Below are positions 1-6,911 of a DNA stretch of 8,483 nt, piece by piece. The stretch is from Boseongicola sp. SB0675_bin_26 (GTDB taxonomy: Bacteria > Pseudomonadota > Alphaproteobacteria > Rhodobacterales > Rhodobacteraceae): assembly GCA_009843725.1 (NCBI GenBank), contig VYCX01000269.1, forward strand, positions 1 to 8,483, given 5' to 3'. Position numbers and translations under genes: made by a program. Positions within the stretch are counted from its first letter, which is position 1, and each line of letters starts with the position of its first letter. The notes under the pieces were generated by a model, which saw only the letters and a program-made list of their open reading frames with translations, did not search any database and was not told the origin of the DNA.

Positions 1-53
1 AGCAAGCCTCGCACCGACTCTCGAAACCGACAAAATCCAAACGCGATAGCCCT

Positions 54-125
54 GGTGCACCGGGCGGCCACACTTGCGGCTGTTTCCGCAAGCCTCTAGA
101 GAGCGGTTCATCTGACAGGTGCACC
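54..125. repeat. Two copies of the 8-bp palindrome GGTGCACC upstream of the ureohydrolase gene
   Basis: GGTGCACC is a perfect palindrome and occurs at 54-61 and again at 118-125. The two centres are 64 bp apart, about six helical turns. The second copy overlaps the likely ribosome-binding site and lies just before the ATG at 128. This spacing would suit a dimeric regulator bound at two sites on one DNA face, but an 8-bp palindrome can recur by chance. No regulator gene is visible nearby. Confidence 0.3.
73..92 (+). promoter_or_regulatory. Hairpin in the leader of the ureohydrolase gene
   Basis: CTTGCGG at 73-79 pairs perfectly with CCGCAAG at 86-92 around a 6-base loop. No T-run follows, so it is a poor intrinsic terminator in this direction. 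It lies 35 bases before the ATG at 128. It could be a leader structure, or the end of an upstream transcription unit outside the window. Confidence 0.35.
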
Positions 126-127
126 CG

Positions 128-1114
128 ATGAGTCACGAATACGATACCGGCCGGTTGAATTTGCCGTTTGTTGGCATTTCGACGTTTGCGAAGGCGCCCT
201 ATGAGCCCGACTGGACCAGGATCAACGCCGACGTGGCCGTACTGGGCGCACCGTTTGACTTCGGCACCCAATGGCGTGCGGGCGCCCGGTTCGGCCCGCG
301 GAGCATTCGTGAGGCTTCGACCCTGTTTTCGTTCGGCCATGCAGGCGCCTACGACCACGAAGACGATGTGACGTATCTGGCCGACACCCGCATTGTCGAT
401 CTTGGCGATGCCGACATCGTCCATACCGATACGCTCGCCAGTCACGCCAACATCGAAGCCGGCGTGCGCGCCATTCTTGGCTCGGGAGCGATGCCCGTTG
501 TCCTGGGTGGCGACCATTCGGTCAACATTCCTTGCGTCGCCGCATTTTCGGATCAGGAGCCAATTCACATCGTGCAGATCGACGCGCATCTCGATTTCGT
601 CGATGAACGGCATGGCGTTCGGTTCGGCCATGGCAACCCGATGCGCCGAGCCGCGGAACGCGCCTGGGTCTCCGGCCTGTCGCAGATCGGAATGCGGAAC
701 GTCTCGTCGACGGCAAAGGAGGGATATGACGACGCGCGCCGGATGGGATCGGACATCGTTTCGGTCCGCCAGTTCCGCGCCATGGGCGTCGACGCCATGC
801 TGGACCGGATTCCTGGCGGCGCAAGATACTATGTCACGATAGATGTCGACGGATTTGACCCTTCGATCGCGCCTGGGACGGGCACGCCCAGCCACGGCGG
901 CTTTCTCTACTACGAAATCCTTGAGTTCCTGGATGGTCTGACCCGCCGTGGCACCGTTGTCGGAATCGATCTTGTCGAGGTGGCGCCGGACTATGACCGC
1001 TCAGGCGCGACCGCGATCCTCGCCGCACAGCTGCTCCTGAACCTCATCGGGCGGGTCTTCGCGCCCAACAGACCCGACGGGCCTGAAGCAGATGGCGCGA
1101 ATCTCGCCACCTGA
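128..1114 (+). CDS. speB: Ureohydrolase of the agmatinase/guanidino-acid hydrolase family
   Basis: A binuclear Mn2+ enzyme of the arginase/agmatinase superfamily that hydrolyses a guanidino group to urea and an amine, in the cytoplasm. Counting from ATG 128 (328 aa), the metal-ligand motifs are all present: GGDHS at 127-131, DAHLD at 152-156, and DVDGFDPSIAPGTGTP from 239. Length is normal for the family. A GTG at 119 is in frame, but AGGTG at 117-121 lies 6 bases before the ATG and works as a ribosome-binding site, so ATG 128 is preferred. The segment after the second motif (GHGNPMRRA) resembles family members acting on guanidino acids at least as much as classical agmatinase. The substrate (agmatine, guanidinobutyrate, guanidinopropionate or guanidine) therefore stays open and the symbol is provisional. 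It converges with the DUF3574 gene 48 bases downstream, and no operon partner is in the window. Confidence 0.88.
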   Translation: MSHEYDTGRLNLPFVGISTFAKAPYEPDWTRINADVAVLGAPFDFGTQWRAGARFGPRSIREASTLFSFGHAGAYDHEDDVTYLADTRIVDLGDADIVHTDTLASHANIEAGVRAILGSGAMPVVLGGDHSVNIPCVAAFSDQEPIHIVQIDAHLDFVDERHGVRFGHGNPMRRAAERAWVSGLSQIGMRNVSSTAKEGYDDARRMGSDIVSVRQFRAMGVDAMLDRIPGGARYYVTIDVDGFDPSIAPGTGTPSHGGFLYYEILEFLDGLTRRGTVVGIDLVEVAPDYDRSGATAILAAQLLLNLIGRVFAPNRPDGPEADGANLAT

Positions 1115-1162
1115 AAGCGTCACGGTCTGCCGGGCGCGGTCCTGGTCGCAGCGATAGGACAC

Positions 1163-1594
1163 CTATTGTCCGAACAGTCCGGCACATCCGGGGCCGGACA
1201 TGCGGAACACCGGATCCTGCGCAAACATCGCCTCGAACTCGGCCGAAATCTCGTCGACCAATCTCATGGTGCTCTCAGCATCGGTCGAAACCGCGCCGAT
1301 GACCACCTTGACGGCTTCATTTTGCAGACTGCCCGAAGGTTCCAGCCATTGCCCGCTGGCATCGATTACGGTGAGTCCCGCCCGGAAGCATGGCGTGATG
1401 GTGTCCTTGAGGAAACTTTCCCATTCGTTTTCGCTGACGGTGTTGCCCGCCGCATCGGTTAGCCCGAAGAAAAGCCGGAATTCCGTCACCGGGCTGAGGC
1501 CCGCCGGGCATCCAGCGCCTGCATTCGCCCATGTTACAGGACCGCACAGCAGCAGCCCGAGGAACATCCAGAGGCACGTCCTGGCGTTTGTCAT
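1163..1594 (-). CDS. Exported DUF3574 family protein
   Basis: A small protein of 143 aa and unknown function. Residues 1-25 form a Sec signal peptide: one arginine, a hydrophobic core (LWMFLGLLLCGPV), and likely cleavage after WANA. There is no proper lipobox before the cysteine in the core, so it should be released to the periplasm. From about residue 36 the sequence has DUF3574 features: TEFRLFFGL, then VSENEWESFLKDTITPCF, then GLTVIDASGQW, then a C-terminal helix ending FAQDPVFRM. ATG 1594 is chosen because GGGGA lies 8 bases before it and the signal peptide begins there. The same frame stays open up to a GTG at 1897, but those extra 101 codons are low-complexity and overlap a decayed gene. 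A possible nearer ATG at 1609 lacks a good ribosome-binding site. It converges with the ureohydrolase gene, and no terminator was seen between them. Confidence 0.8.
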   Translation of the reverse strand: MTNARTCLWMFLGLLLCGPVTWANAGAGCPAGLSPVTEFRLFFGLTDAAGNTVSENEWESFLKDTITPCFRAGLTVIDASGQWLEPSGSLQNEAVKVVIGAVSTDAESTMRLVDEISAEFEAMFAQDPVFRMSGPGCAGLFGQ

Positions 1595-1665
1595 GCAGCC
1601 AATCCCCATGCCTGCGCATTCTGGAATATCCGTACGTTCATTCCTACAAGGCGAGATCACGGCTT

Positions 1666-2454
1666 TCAATCCCGAGCGGACTGCCGCGCCCGGCGGCGCG
1701 GGCCCAACGAGCATTTCACGAGCCTCAGGTTCCGGCCGGCATCGATGAGGAGGGCGCATTTCTTGCCCAGATCCAAGGTCTGCACCTCGTCGCCGCTTGG
1801 CTGCGGCGGCCAGAAGAAACAGCCGTTTCGTGCCAAGAGCCTGCACCTGAGGCGCGTCCAGAAGGCCGTCAGCTCGGACGCCTCGGATGTCGGTCACCCG
1901 TACTGGGACGAATCAGCGGGAATCCGGTTCCCGATCATGTCCTTGATGGCCAGGCGGCTTGATGCCCTTGTCCACAATGCGCCGATCGGCGTGGCGGAAC
2001 AGGTCGAGGTTGGCGGCGGGCTGACGGTCGAACTGACCGACTGTCGCGTCGTCCGTGATCAGGCCAGCGAAGGCTTCGGGGAAACCGCGGGATGCGTCGA
2101 CCGCGACCTCCGCCTGTTGAGACGGCGCAAACACGTCGAGCTCACAAGCCGCGTTCAGAGCGGACGGGAAGGCATCGGATGAAGTCGCGTCGTTGATCGT
2201 CTTGCGCAGTTTGTCCCAATCGACCGACAGTGCGCCGCGTGGTCCAGCACGATCAAGGCGCCGCGGCTGTGCGGATTGCCGTCGACGTTCCGGCCGCCAA
2301 CGTCCCGGCCGATGAACCCATGATTGCCCGGACCGTCGGAATCCTCATGGATGGCCACGTTCCTGATTCCCTCCGGGGACGGCATCCTCCATCCGGCTGC
2401 AATTCGCTGCTGCGCCAGGAAACGCTCCGATCAGGCGTTTGGCGTTTCATGCAT
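1666..2454 (-). pseudogene. Decayed gene of about 260 codons, family not recognised
   Basis: This stretch has no intact gene. On the minus strand an ATG at 2454, preceded by CAAGG, opens a frame broken at codon 8 by TGA (2431-2433). It resumes as SERFLAQQRIAAGWRMPSPE and GRDVGGRNVDGNPHSRGALI. Near 2240 one missing base moves the coding signal to the next frame: LSVDWDKLRKTINDATSSDA, then FAPSQQAEVAVDASRGFPEA. Near 1950 an extra C (in AAGCCGCC) returns it to the first frame: RLAIKDMIGNRIPADSSQYG, then TGA at 1894-1896. The frame continues without another stop through FFWPPQPSGDEVQTLDLGKK and LLIDAGRNLRLVKC to TGA at 1666-1668. The reading is inferred from protein-like composition in successive frames. 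I do not recognise the family. It starts 36 bases after the dehydrogenase stop, so it was probably co-transcribed with it. Sequencing errors, or two separate small genes, are alternatives. Confidence 0.5.
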
Positions 2455-2489
2455 GTTGCGCCTTGCCCGGGGGCGCAACCTCCCATGTG

Positions 2490-3650
2490 TCAGTTGCGGA
2501 ACATTGGTGGCCGCGCATCGATCCAGGCGCCGTTCGCCTTGCCCGAATCCGCGACGGCGTGAATTGCGGCCACTGAGCGCAGCCCGTCCTCCGCGCCGGG
2601 CACGAAGTTGGCAGCGTCGTCCGCCTCGCGACCTTCCTTCCTGGCGCGGATGTGTTCGGCGAGATCGCGGTAAATGTTCGCGAAAGCAAGCGGCAGGCCT
2701 TCGGCATGGCCGATCGTCATCCTGCTCGCCCGGTCGGCACCGGGAGAAAGGCTGGACTCCCCGCGTTCGATGACTTGAAGCCGTTCGCCCAGAGGCATCC
2801 AGTACAACTGGTTCGGATGCTCTTGGGACCAGCGAAGGCCGCCAGCCTCTCCGAACACCTGGATTTCCAGCCCGTGCTGCCGACCGATGGCCACTGATGA
2901 CGTCCAGAGCCGTCCCGTAGCGCCACCGTCCATGCGGAAGTTGACCATGGCGTCGTCTTCCAGTTCGCGGCCCGCGACACAGGAAACGCAATCAGCCGAA
3001 AGACGCTGCACCTGCTGTCCCGTGACGAAACTTGCCATGTGGAGAGCGTGAATGCCGCAATCCGCAAATTGAGCTGACACCCCGGCCTGTTCCGGGTCGT
3101 AGCGCCAGCGAACGCGCGGGTTGTCGGCATCGGCCGCGTCGGCGTGGTGTCCGTGAGCGAAATTGGCAACCACAAGGCGCACCTTGCCGAGTTCTCCGCG
3201 CGCGACCATTGCCCTCATGTGTCTCACCAGGGGATAGCCGGAATATCCATAGTTGACGGCGCAGGTGCGGCCCGTGTCGCGGCAAAGGCGCACGATCTCC
3301 TCGGCCTCCGCGACAGTGATCGTCATCGGCTTTTCGCAAAGCACGTCGAATCCTGCCTGGAGGAACGCCTTCGCAATCTCGAAGTGGGTTGCGTTCGGCG
3401 TGGCGATGGTGACCAGGTCAATCCGGTCCGGGCGCGCAGCCTCGCTCTCGAGCATCTCCTGCCAACCGCCATAGGAACGGCTCTCTGAAAGACCTAGCTC
3501 CAGGCCGTAGGCCCGTGCCGCCTCGGGCCGGTGGTCGAGGGCGCCCGCCACGAAGGCGATTTCGCCATCCATTGCGGTTGCCAATCTGTGTGCCGGCCCG
3601 ATCTGGCTGCCCTTGCCGCCGCCGATCATGCCCCAGTTCAGAATCTGCAT
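2490..3650 (-). CDS. Gfo/Idh/MocA family NAD(P)-dependent oxidoreductase
   Basis: A cytoplasmic dehydrogenase of 386 aa, probably acting on a sugar, inositol or related polyol; the substrate cannot be read from sequence. The N-terminal Rossmann fold starts at once with a glycine-rich loop (MIGGGKGSQIG, residues 8-18). The family signature EKP follows at 106-108 (LCEKPMT), where the lysine is the catalytic/cofactor-site residue. DCGIHALH at 198-205 carries the usual active-site histidine region. The C-terminal alpha/beta domain runs to the end, with AEGLPLAFANIYRDLAEHI at 316-334. The frame is open upstream to 4031, but that extension is antisense to the rpmJ gene and has no family match, so ATG 3650 is used. 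Its ribosome-binding site is weak. The decayed gene starts 36 bases downstream, suggesting a former two-gene unit. Confidence 0.88.
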   Translation of the reverse strand: MQILNWGMIGGGKGSQIGPAHRLATAMDGEIAFVAGALDHRPEAARAYGLELGLSESRSYGGWQEMLESEAARPDRIDLVTIATPNATHFEIAKAFLQAGFDVLCEKPMTITVAEAEEIVRLCRDTGRTCAVNYGYSGYPLVRHMRAMVARGELGKVRLVVANFAHGHHADAADADNPRVRWRYDPEQAGVSAQFADCGIHALHMASFVTGQQVQRLSADCVSCVAGRELEDDAMVNFRMDGGATGRLWTSSVAIGRQHGLEIQVFGEAGGLRWSQEHPNQLYWMPLGERLQVIERGESSLSPGADRASRMTIGHAEGLPLAFANIYRDLAEHIRARKEGREADDAANFVPGAEDGLRSVAAIHAVADSGKANGAWIDARPPMFRN

Positions 3651-3853
3651 GGGATGTACTTTCTGCCGGTGCCGCTGCCCAAATTTCGGTTCAGGCCTGG
3701 AGCTCGAAGCGCTGCATGCCGATTGACCGCCGAAGACGTTCCGGCTTTGGGCGAGGCCTCGAGACCCGTCTGCCGCTGCATCGGCCCACTCGGTGGCCGC
3801 AACGCGCGTCAATGCGAGAAAGTGGGCAAACCCGGGGACACAAGCCCCCAAGC

Positions 3854-3979
3854 CTATCCTTGGCGCGCCTTGAACCTGCGCTGCGTCTTGTTGATCACAT
3901 AGACGCGACCCTTGCGGCGCACCACGCGGCAGTCGCGATGCCGGTTCTTCAGCGAACGAAGCGAGTTCCTGACCTTCAT
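3854..3979 (-). CDS. rpmJ: 50S ribosomal protein L36
   Basis: A 41-aa, very basic component of the large ribosomal subunit. It begins [20 protein letters not shown] and ends [11 protein letters not shown], the typical L36 layout. The zinc-ribbon cysteines of the classical form (near residues 11, 14 and 27) are not conserved, and only Cys17 is present. It is therefore the zinc-independent type, as is usual in alphaproteobacteria. GGAGAG lies 5 bases before the ATG, a strong ribosome-binding site. It follows tRNA-Val by 67 bases on the same strand and may share its transcript. No strong terminator was found after the stop, only a weak GGGG/CCCC pairing around 3833-3849. The gene is easily missed because it is so short. 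Confidence 0.95.
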   Translation of the reverse strand: MKVRNSLRSLKNRHRDCRVVRRKGRVYVINKTQRRFKARQG

Positions 3980-3997
3980 CGGCTCTCTCCTGATCGC

Positions 3998-4012
3998 GGC
4001 GCGAATCGCGCC
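3998..4012 (-). promoter_or_regulatory. Hairpin just before the rpmJ ribosome-binding site
   Basis: GGCGCG at 3998-4003 and CGCGCC at 4007-4012 pair perfectly around a 3-base loop. It lies a few bases upstream of the GGAGAG ribosome-binding site of rpmJ and between tRNA-Val and rpmJ. It lacks a T-run. It could separate tRNA processing from the rpmJ message or affect rpmJ translation, and both ideas are inference. Confidence 0.3.
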
Positions 4013-4046
4013 CGATTCCCTTGTGCCGCATGACGGCGGCGGCGAA

Positions 4047-4121
<75 letters not shown>

Positions 4122-4134
4122 TTTCCAACAGCGA

Positions 4135-4157
4135 GGCGCGGGGTTTGGCCCCGCGCC
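4135..4157 (-). promoter_or_regulatory. GC-rich hairpin in the tRNA-Val leader
   Basis: GGCGCGGGG at 4135-4143 pairs perfectly with CCCCGCGCC at 4149-4157 around a 5-base loop. It ends 13 bases before the mature 5' end of tRNA-Val. No T-run follows on either strand, so it is not a normal intrinsic terminator. If the candidate promoter at 4168-4196 is real, the hairpin lies almost at the 5' end of the precursor tRNA. Confidence 0.45.
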
Positions 4158-4167
4158 AATCGGGCAT

Positions 4168-4196
4168 CCCATACTGCCTGGCCCATCACATTTCAA
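4168..4196 (-). promoter_or_regulatory. Candidate sigma-70 promoter for tRNA-Val
   Basis: On the minus strand TTGAAA (4191-4196) and TATGGG (4168-4173) are separated by 17 bases. The -35 box is good and the -10 box weak. Predicted initiation is near 4161, just before the leader hairpin. It would lie back to back with the candidate promoter of the amidohydrolase gene, with 6 bp between the two -35 boxes. Confidence 0.35.
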
Positions 4197-4202
4197 GGGC
4201 TT

Positions 4203-4229
4203 TTGACGACGCGGAAGGTTGGCTATAAC
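4203..4229 (+). promoter_or_regulatory. Candidate sigma-70 promoter for the N-formylglutamate amidohydrolase gene
   Basis: TTGACG at 4203-4208 and TATAAC at 4224-4229 are both close to consensus. The 15-base spacer is shorter than the preferred 16-18. Initiation near 4236 would give a leader of about 20 bases, containing the GGGAG ribosome-binding site at 4244-4248. Confidence 0.4.
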
Positions 4230-4255
4230 GGCCAAAGCTCTACGGGAGTCGTCAC

Positions 4256-5110
4256 ATGCGGGTGCATGACCTGAAGATGCCTGTTGCTCGTACGACCAGT
4301 GTCGTGTTCGCGTCGCCGCACTCTGGTCGGGCATACGCAAGGGAATTCGTGAAGCGCTCCATTCTCGATGAGCGGACCCTGAGATCCTCCGAAGACGCCT
4401 TTGTCGACACGCTCTTCGCGTCCGCCCCGGACCACGGTGCGCCATTGCTTGCGGCTGTCGTGCCGCGTGCCTGGGTCGACGTGAACCGATCGGTCGACGA
4501 GCTGGACCCGAACCTGATCGAAGGCGTCCGGGGCGGCGCGCACAACCCGCGTGTGGCCTCGGGCCTCGGCGTCGTGCCGCGAGTGGTGGCAAATGGCAAG
4601 GCGATCTACCGAGGCAAGATTGCGCTTGACGAGGCCAGGGAACGAATTGATGAAGTCTGGCATCCTTGGCACGAGACGGTCTCCGCGCTGATGGATGAGA
4701 GCATGGCTCTCTTCGGAGAGGCGATCCTCGTCGACTGCCACTCCATGCCGCACGAGGCAATCGACACGATTCCCCATTCGCGGGGCGCCCGTCCCGAAAT
4801 CGTCCTTGGCGACAGGTTTGGCACGGCTGCGGCATGCGATGTGGTCGACCAGGTCGAGGCGGCCTTCGCTGCCGCCGGGATGAACGTGGCCCGGAACGCG
4901 CCTTTCGCTGGCGCATTCGCGGCGCAAAACTATGGCCCCCCGTCACGAGGCCGCCACGTTGTCCAGGTCGAGATTGATCGATCACTCTATCTGAACGAGC
5001 GGACAGTCCGGCCGAACGGGAACTACCGGACGTTTCGCAGGCTGATTGACGGGGTGGTCGCGGAAGTCGTCGGAATCGGTCGCAGGGACATGTCTCTGGC
5101 CGCTGAGTAG
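4256..5110 (+). CDS. N-formylglutamate amidohydrolase family protein
   Basis: A cytoplasmic hydrolase of 284 aa that removes the formyl group from N-formylglutamate (giving glutamate and formate) or from a related N-formyl amino acid. Family signatures appear in order: SPHSG at 20-24, DVNR at 75-78 followed by DELDP, DCHSMP at 160-165, LGDRFG at 184-189, and QVEIDRSLYL at 237-246. These include the acidic and histidine residues expected to hold the catalytic zinc. The start is supported by GGGAG 7 bases before the ATG. In histidine catabolism this activity is HutG. No other hut gene is in the window, so the symbol is withheld and a formyl-amino-acid salvage role is possible. It diverges from tRNA-Val and converges with the protease gene, with a two-way terminator between them. 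It is rather long for a monodomain member but within the family range. Confidence 0.9.
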   Translation: MRVHDLKMPVARTTSVVFASPHSGRAYAREFVKRSILDERTLRSSEDAFVDTLFASAPDHGAPLLAAVVPRAWVDVNRSVDELDPNLIEGVRGGAHNPRVASGLGVVPRVVANGKAIYRGKIALDEARERIDEVWHPWHETVSALMDESMALFGEAILVDCHSMPHEAIDTIPHSRGARPEIVLGDRFGTAAACDVVDQVEAAFAAAGMNVARNAPFAGAFAAQNYGPPSRGRHVVQVEIDRSLYLNERTVRPNGNYRTFRRLIDGVVAEVVGIGRRDMSLAAE

Positions 5111-5143
5111 CGCCGCCGCGTCTTGCGGCACCGGAATCAAGAA

Positions 5144-5167
5144 AAAGGGCGCCCGCAGGCGCCCTTT
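5144..5167. terminator. Bidirectional intrinsic terminator between the amidohydrolase and degP genes
   Basis: AAAGGGCGCC (5144-5153) and GGCGCCCTTT (5158-5167) form a perfect 10-bp stem with a CGCA loop. On the minus strand it is followed by TTTTTCTTGATT, a good U-run for ending the protease transcript. In the plus direction the U-run is only three bases, so termination of the amidohydrolase message is probably weaker. Confidence 0.85.
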
Positions 5168-5187
5168 CCTGTCTCCGTCTGGTGTTG

Positions 5188-6648
<1,461 letters not shown>

Positions 6649-6652
6649 GCTT

Positions 6653-6658
6653 TCCTCC
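6653..6658 (-). promoter_or_regulatory. Ribosome-binding site that decides the degP start
   Basis: GGAGGA lies 4 bases before the GTG at 6648 (5 counting from the GGAGG core). It is formed inside an upstream in-frame ATGGAGGA whose ATG at 6660 has no comparable site before it. This favours the GTG start and a protein four residues shorter. Confidence 0.6.
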
Positions 6659-6709
6659 ATGCGATCTTGTTTGAGTCGAACCGGGTACGACGTTTGACTG
6701 ACAGCATTT

Positions 6710-6737
6710 CAGATAGCGGGCGGTGCATTCAAGCCAA
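6710..6737 (-). promoter_or_regulatory. Weak candidate promoter for degP
   Basis: On the minus strand TTGGCT (6732-6737) and TATCTG (6710-6715) are 16 bases apart. An overlapping CTTGAA (6728-6733) followed 11 bases later by CTATCT recalls a heat-shock sigma (RpoH) promoter, but that spacing is too short. Neither reading is strong. It lies about 60-90 bases before the degP start. Confidence 0.22.
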
Positions 6738-6749
6738 AGGCCAATCGCG

Positions 6750-6786
6750 CCGCTTCACTCTGCTGTGAAAGCGGTGCGTGCACGCA
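6750..6786. promoter_or_regulatory. Two adjacent dyad symmetries upstream of degP
   Basis: CCGCTTCAC (6750-6758) and GTGAAAGCGG (6765-6774) form 9-bp arms with a single extra A, around a 6-base centre. Immediately next to it, TGCGTGCACGCA (6775-6786) is a perfect 12-bp palindrome. Together they lie about 100-140 bases upstream of the degP start, a position typical of an activator or repressor site. No known consensus was recognised. Confidence 0.4.
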
Positions 6787-6860
6787 AAGGCCCGACGGTC
6801 ACGGCAAATGTGCGGGTCCTTGCCACCGCATCTGTTCAGCGCACGCGCCAGAAACCGAAA

Positions 6861-6884
6861 AAGGGTGCCCCGCAAGGCACCCTT
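6861..6884 (-). terminator. Intrinsic terminator of glnA
   Basis: On the minus strand AAGGGTGCC and GGCACCCTT form a perfect 9-bp stem around a 6-base loop, followed by TTTTTCGG. It begins 28 bases after the glnA stop codon. Its layout closely matches the terminator after degP. Confidence 0.88.
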
Positions 6885-6911
6885 CCTATTTCGGATCGTT
6901 CCTGAATGTCT

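Noticed and set aside
1..127. A guanidine riboswitch before the ureohydrolase gene
   Set aside because: The single hairpin at 73-92 lacks the ACGR loop of the mini-ykkC type, and the other guanidine riboswitch cores were not recognised.
1745..2182. A 145-codon plus-strand frame across the decayed region
   Set aside because: It reads as the complement of the minus-strand coding-like sequence and has no start signal or recognisable domain.
1894..2433. In-frame TGA codons as recoding (selenocysteine or tryptophan)
   Set aside because: The same frame also carries two frameshifts, no SECIS-like hairpin was seen after the TGA codons, and the other genes use the normal code. Gene decay is simpler.
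3692..3699. CAGGCCTG palindrome upstream of the dehydrogenase gene
   Set aside because: A single 8-bp palindrome with no second copy or promoter context; within chance expectation.
3651..4031. A 127-residue N-terminal extension of the Gfo/Idh/MocA frame
   Set aside because: It covers the rpmJ gene in another frame, and the Rossmann fold begins directly at ATG 3650.
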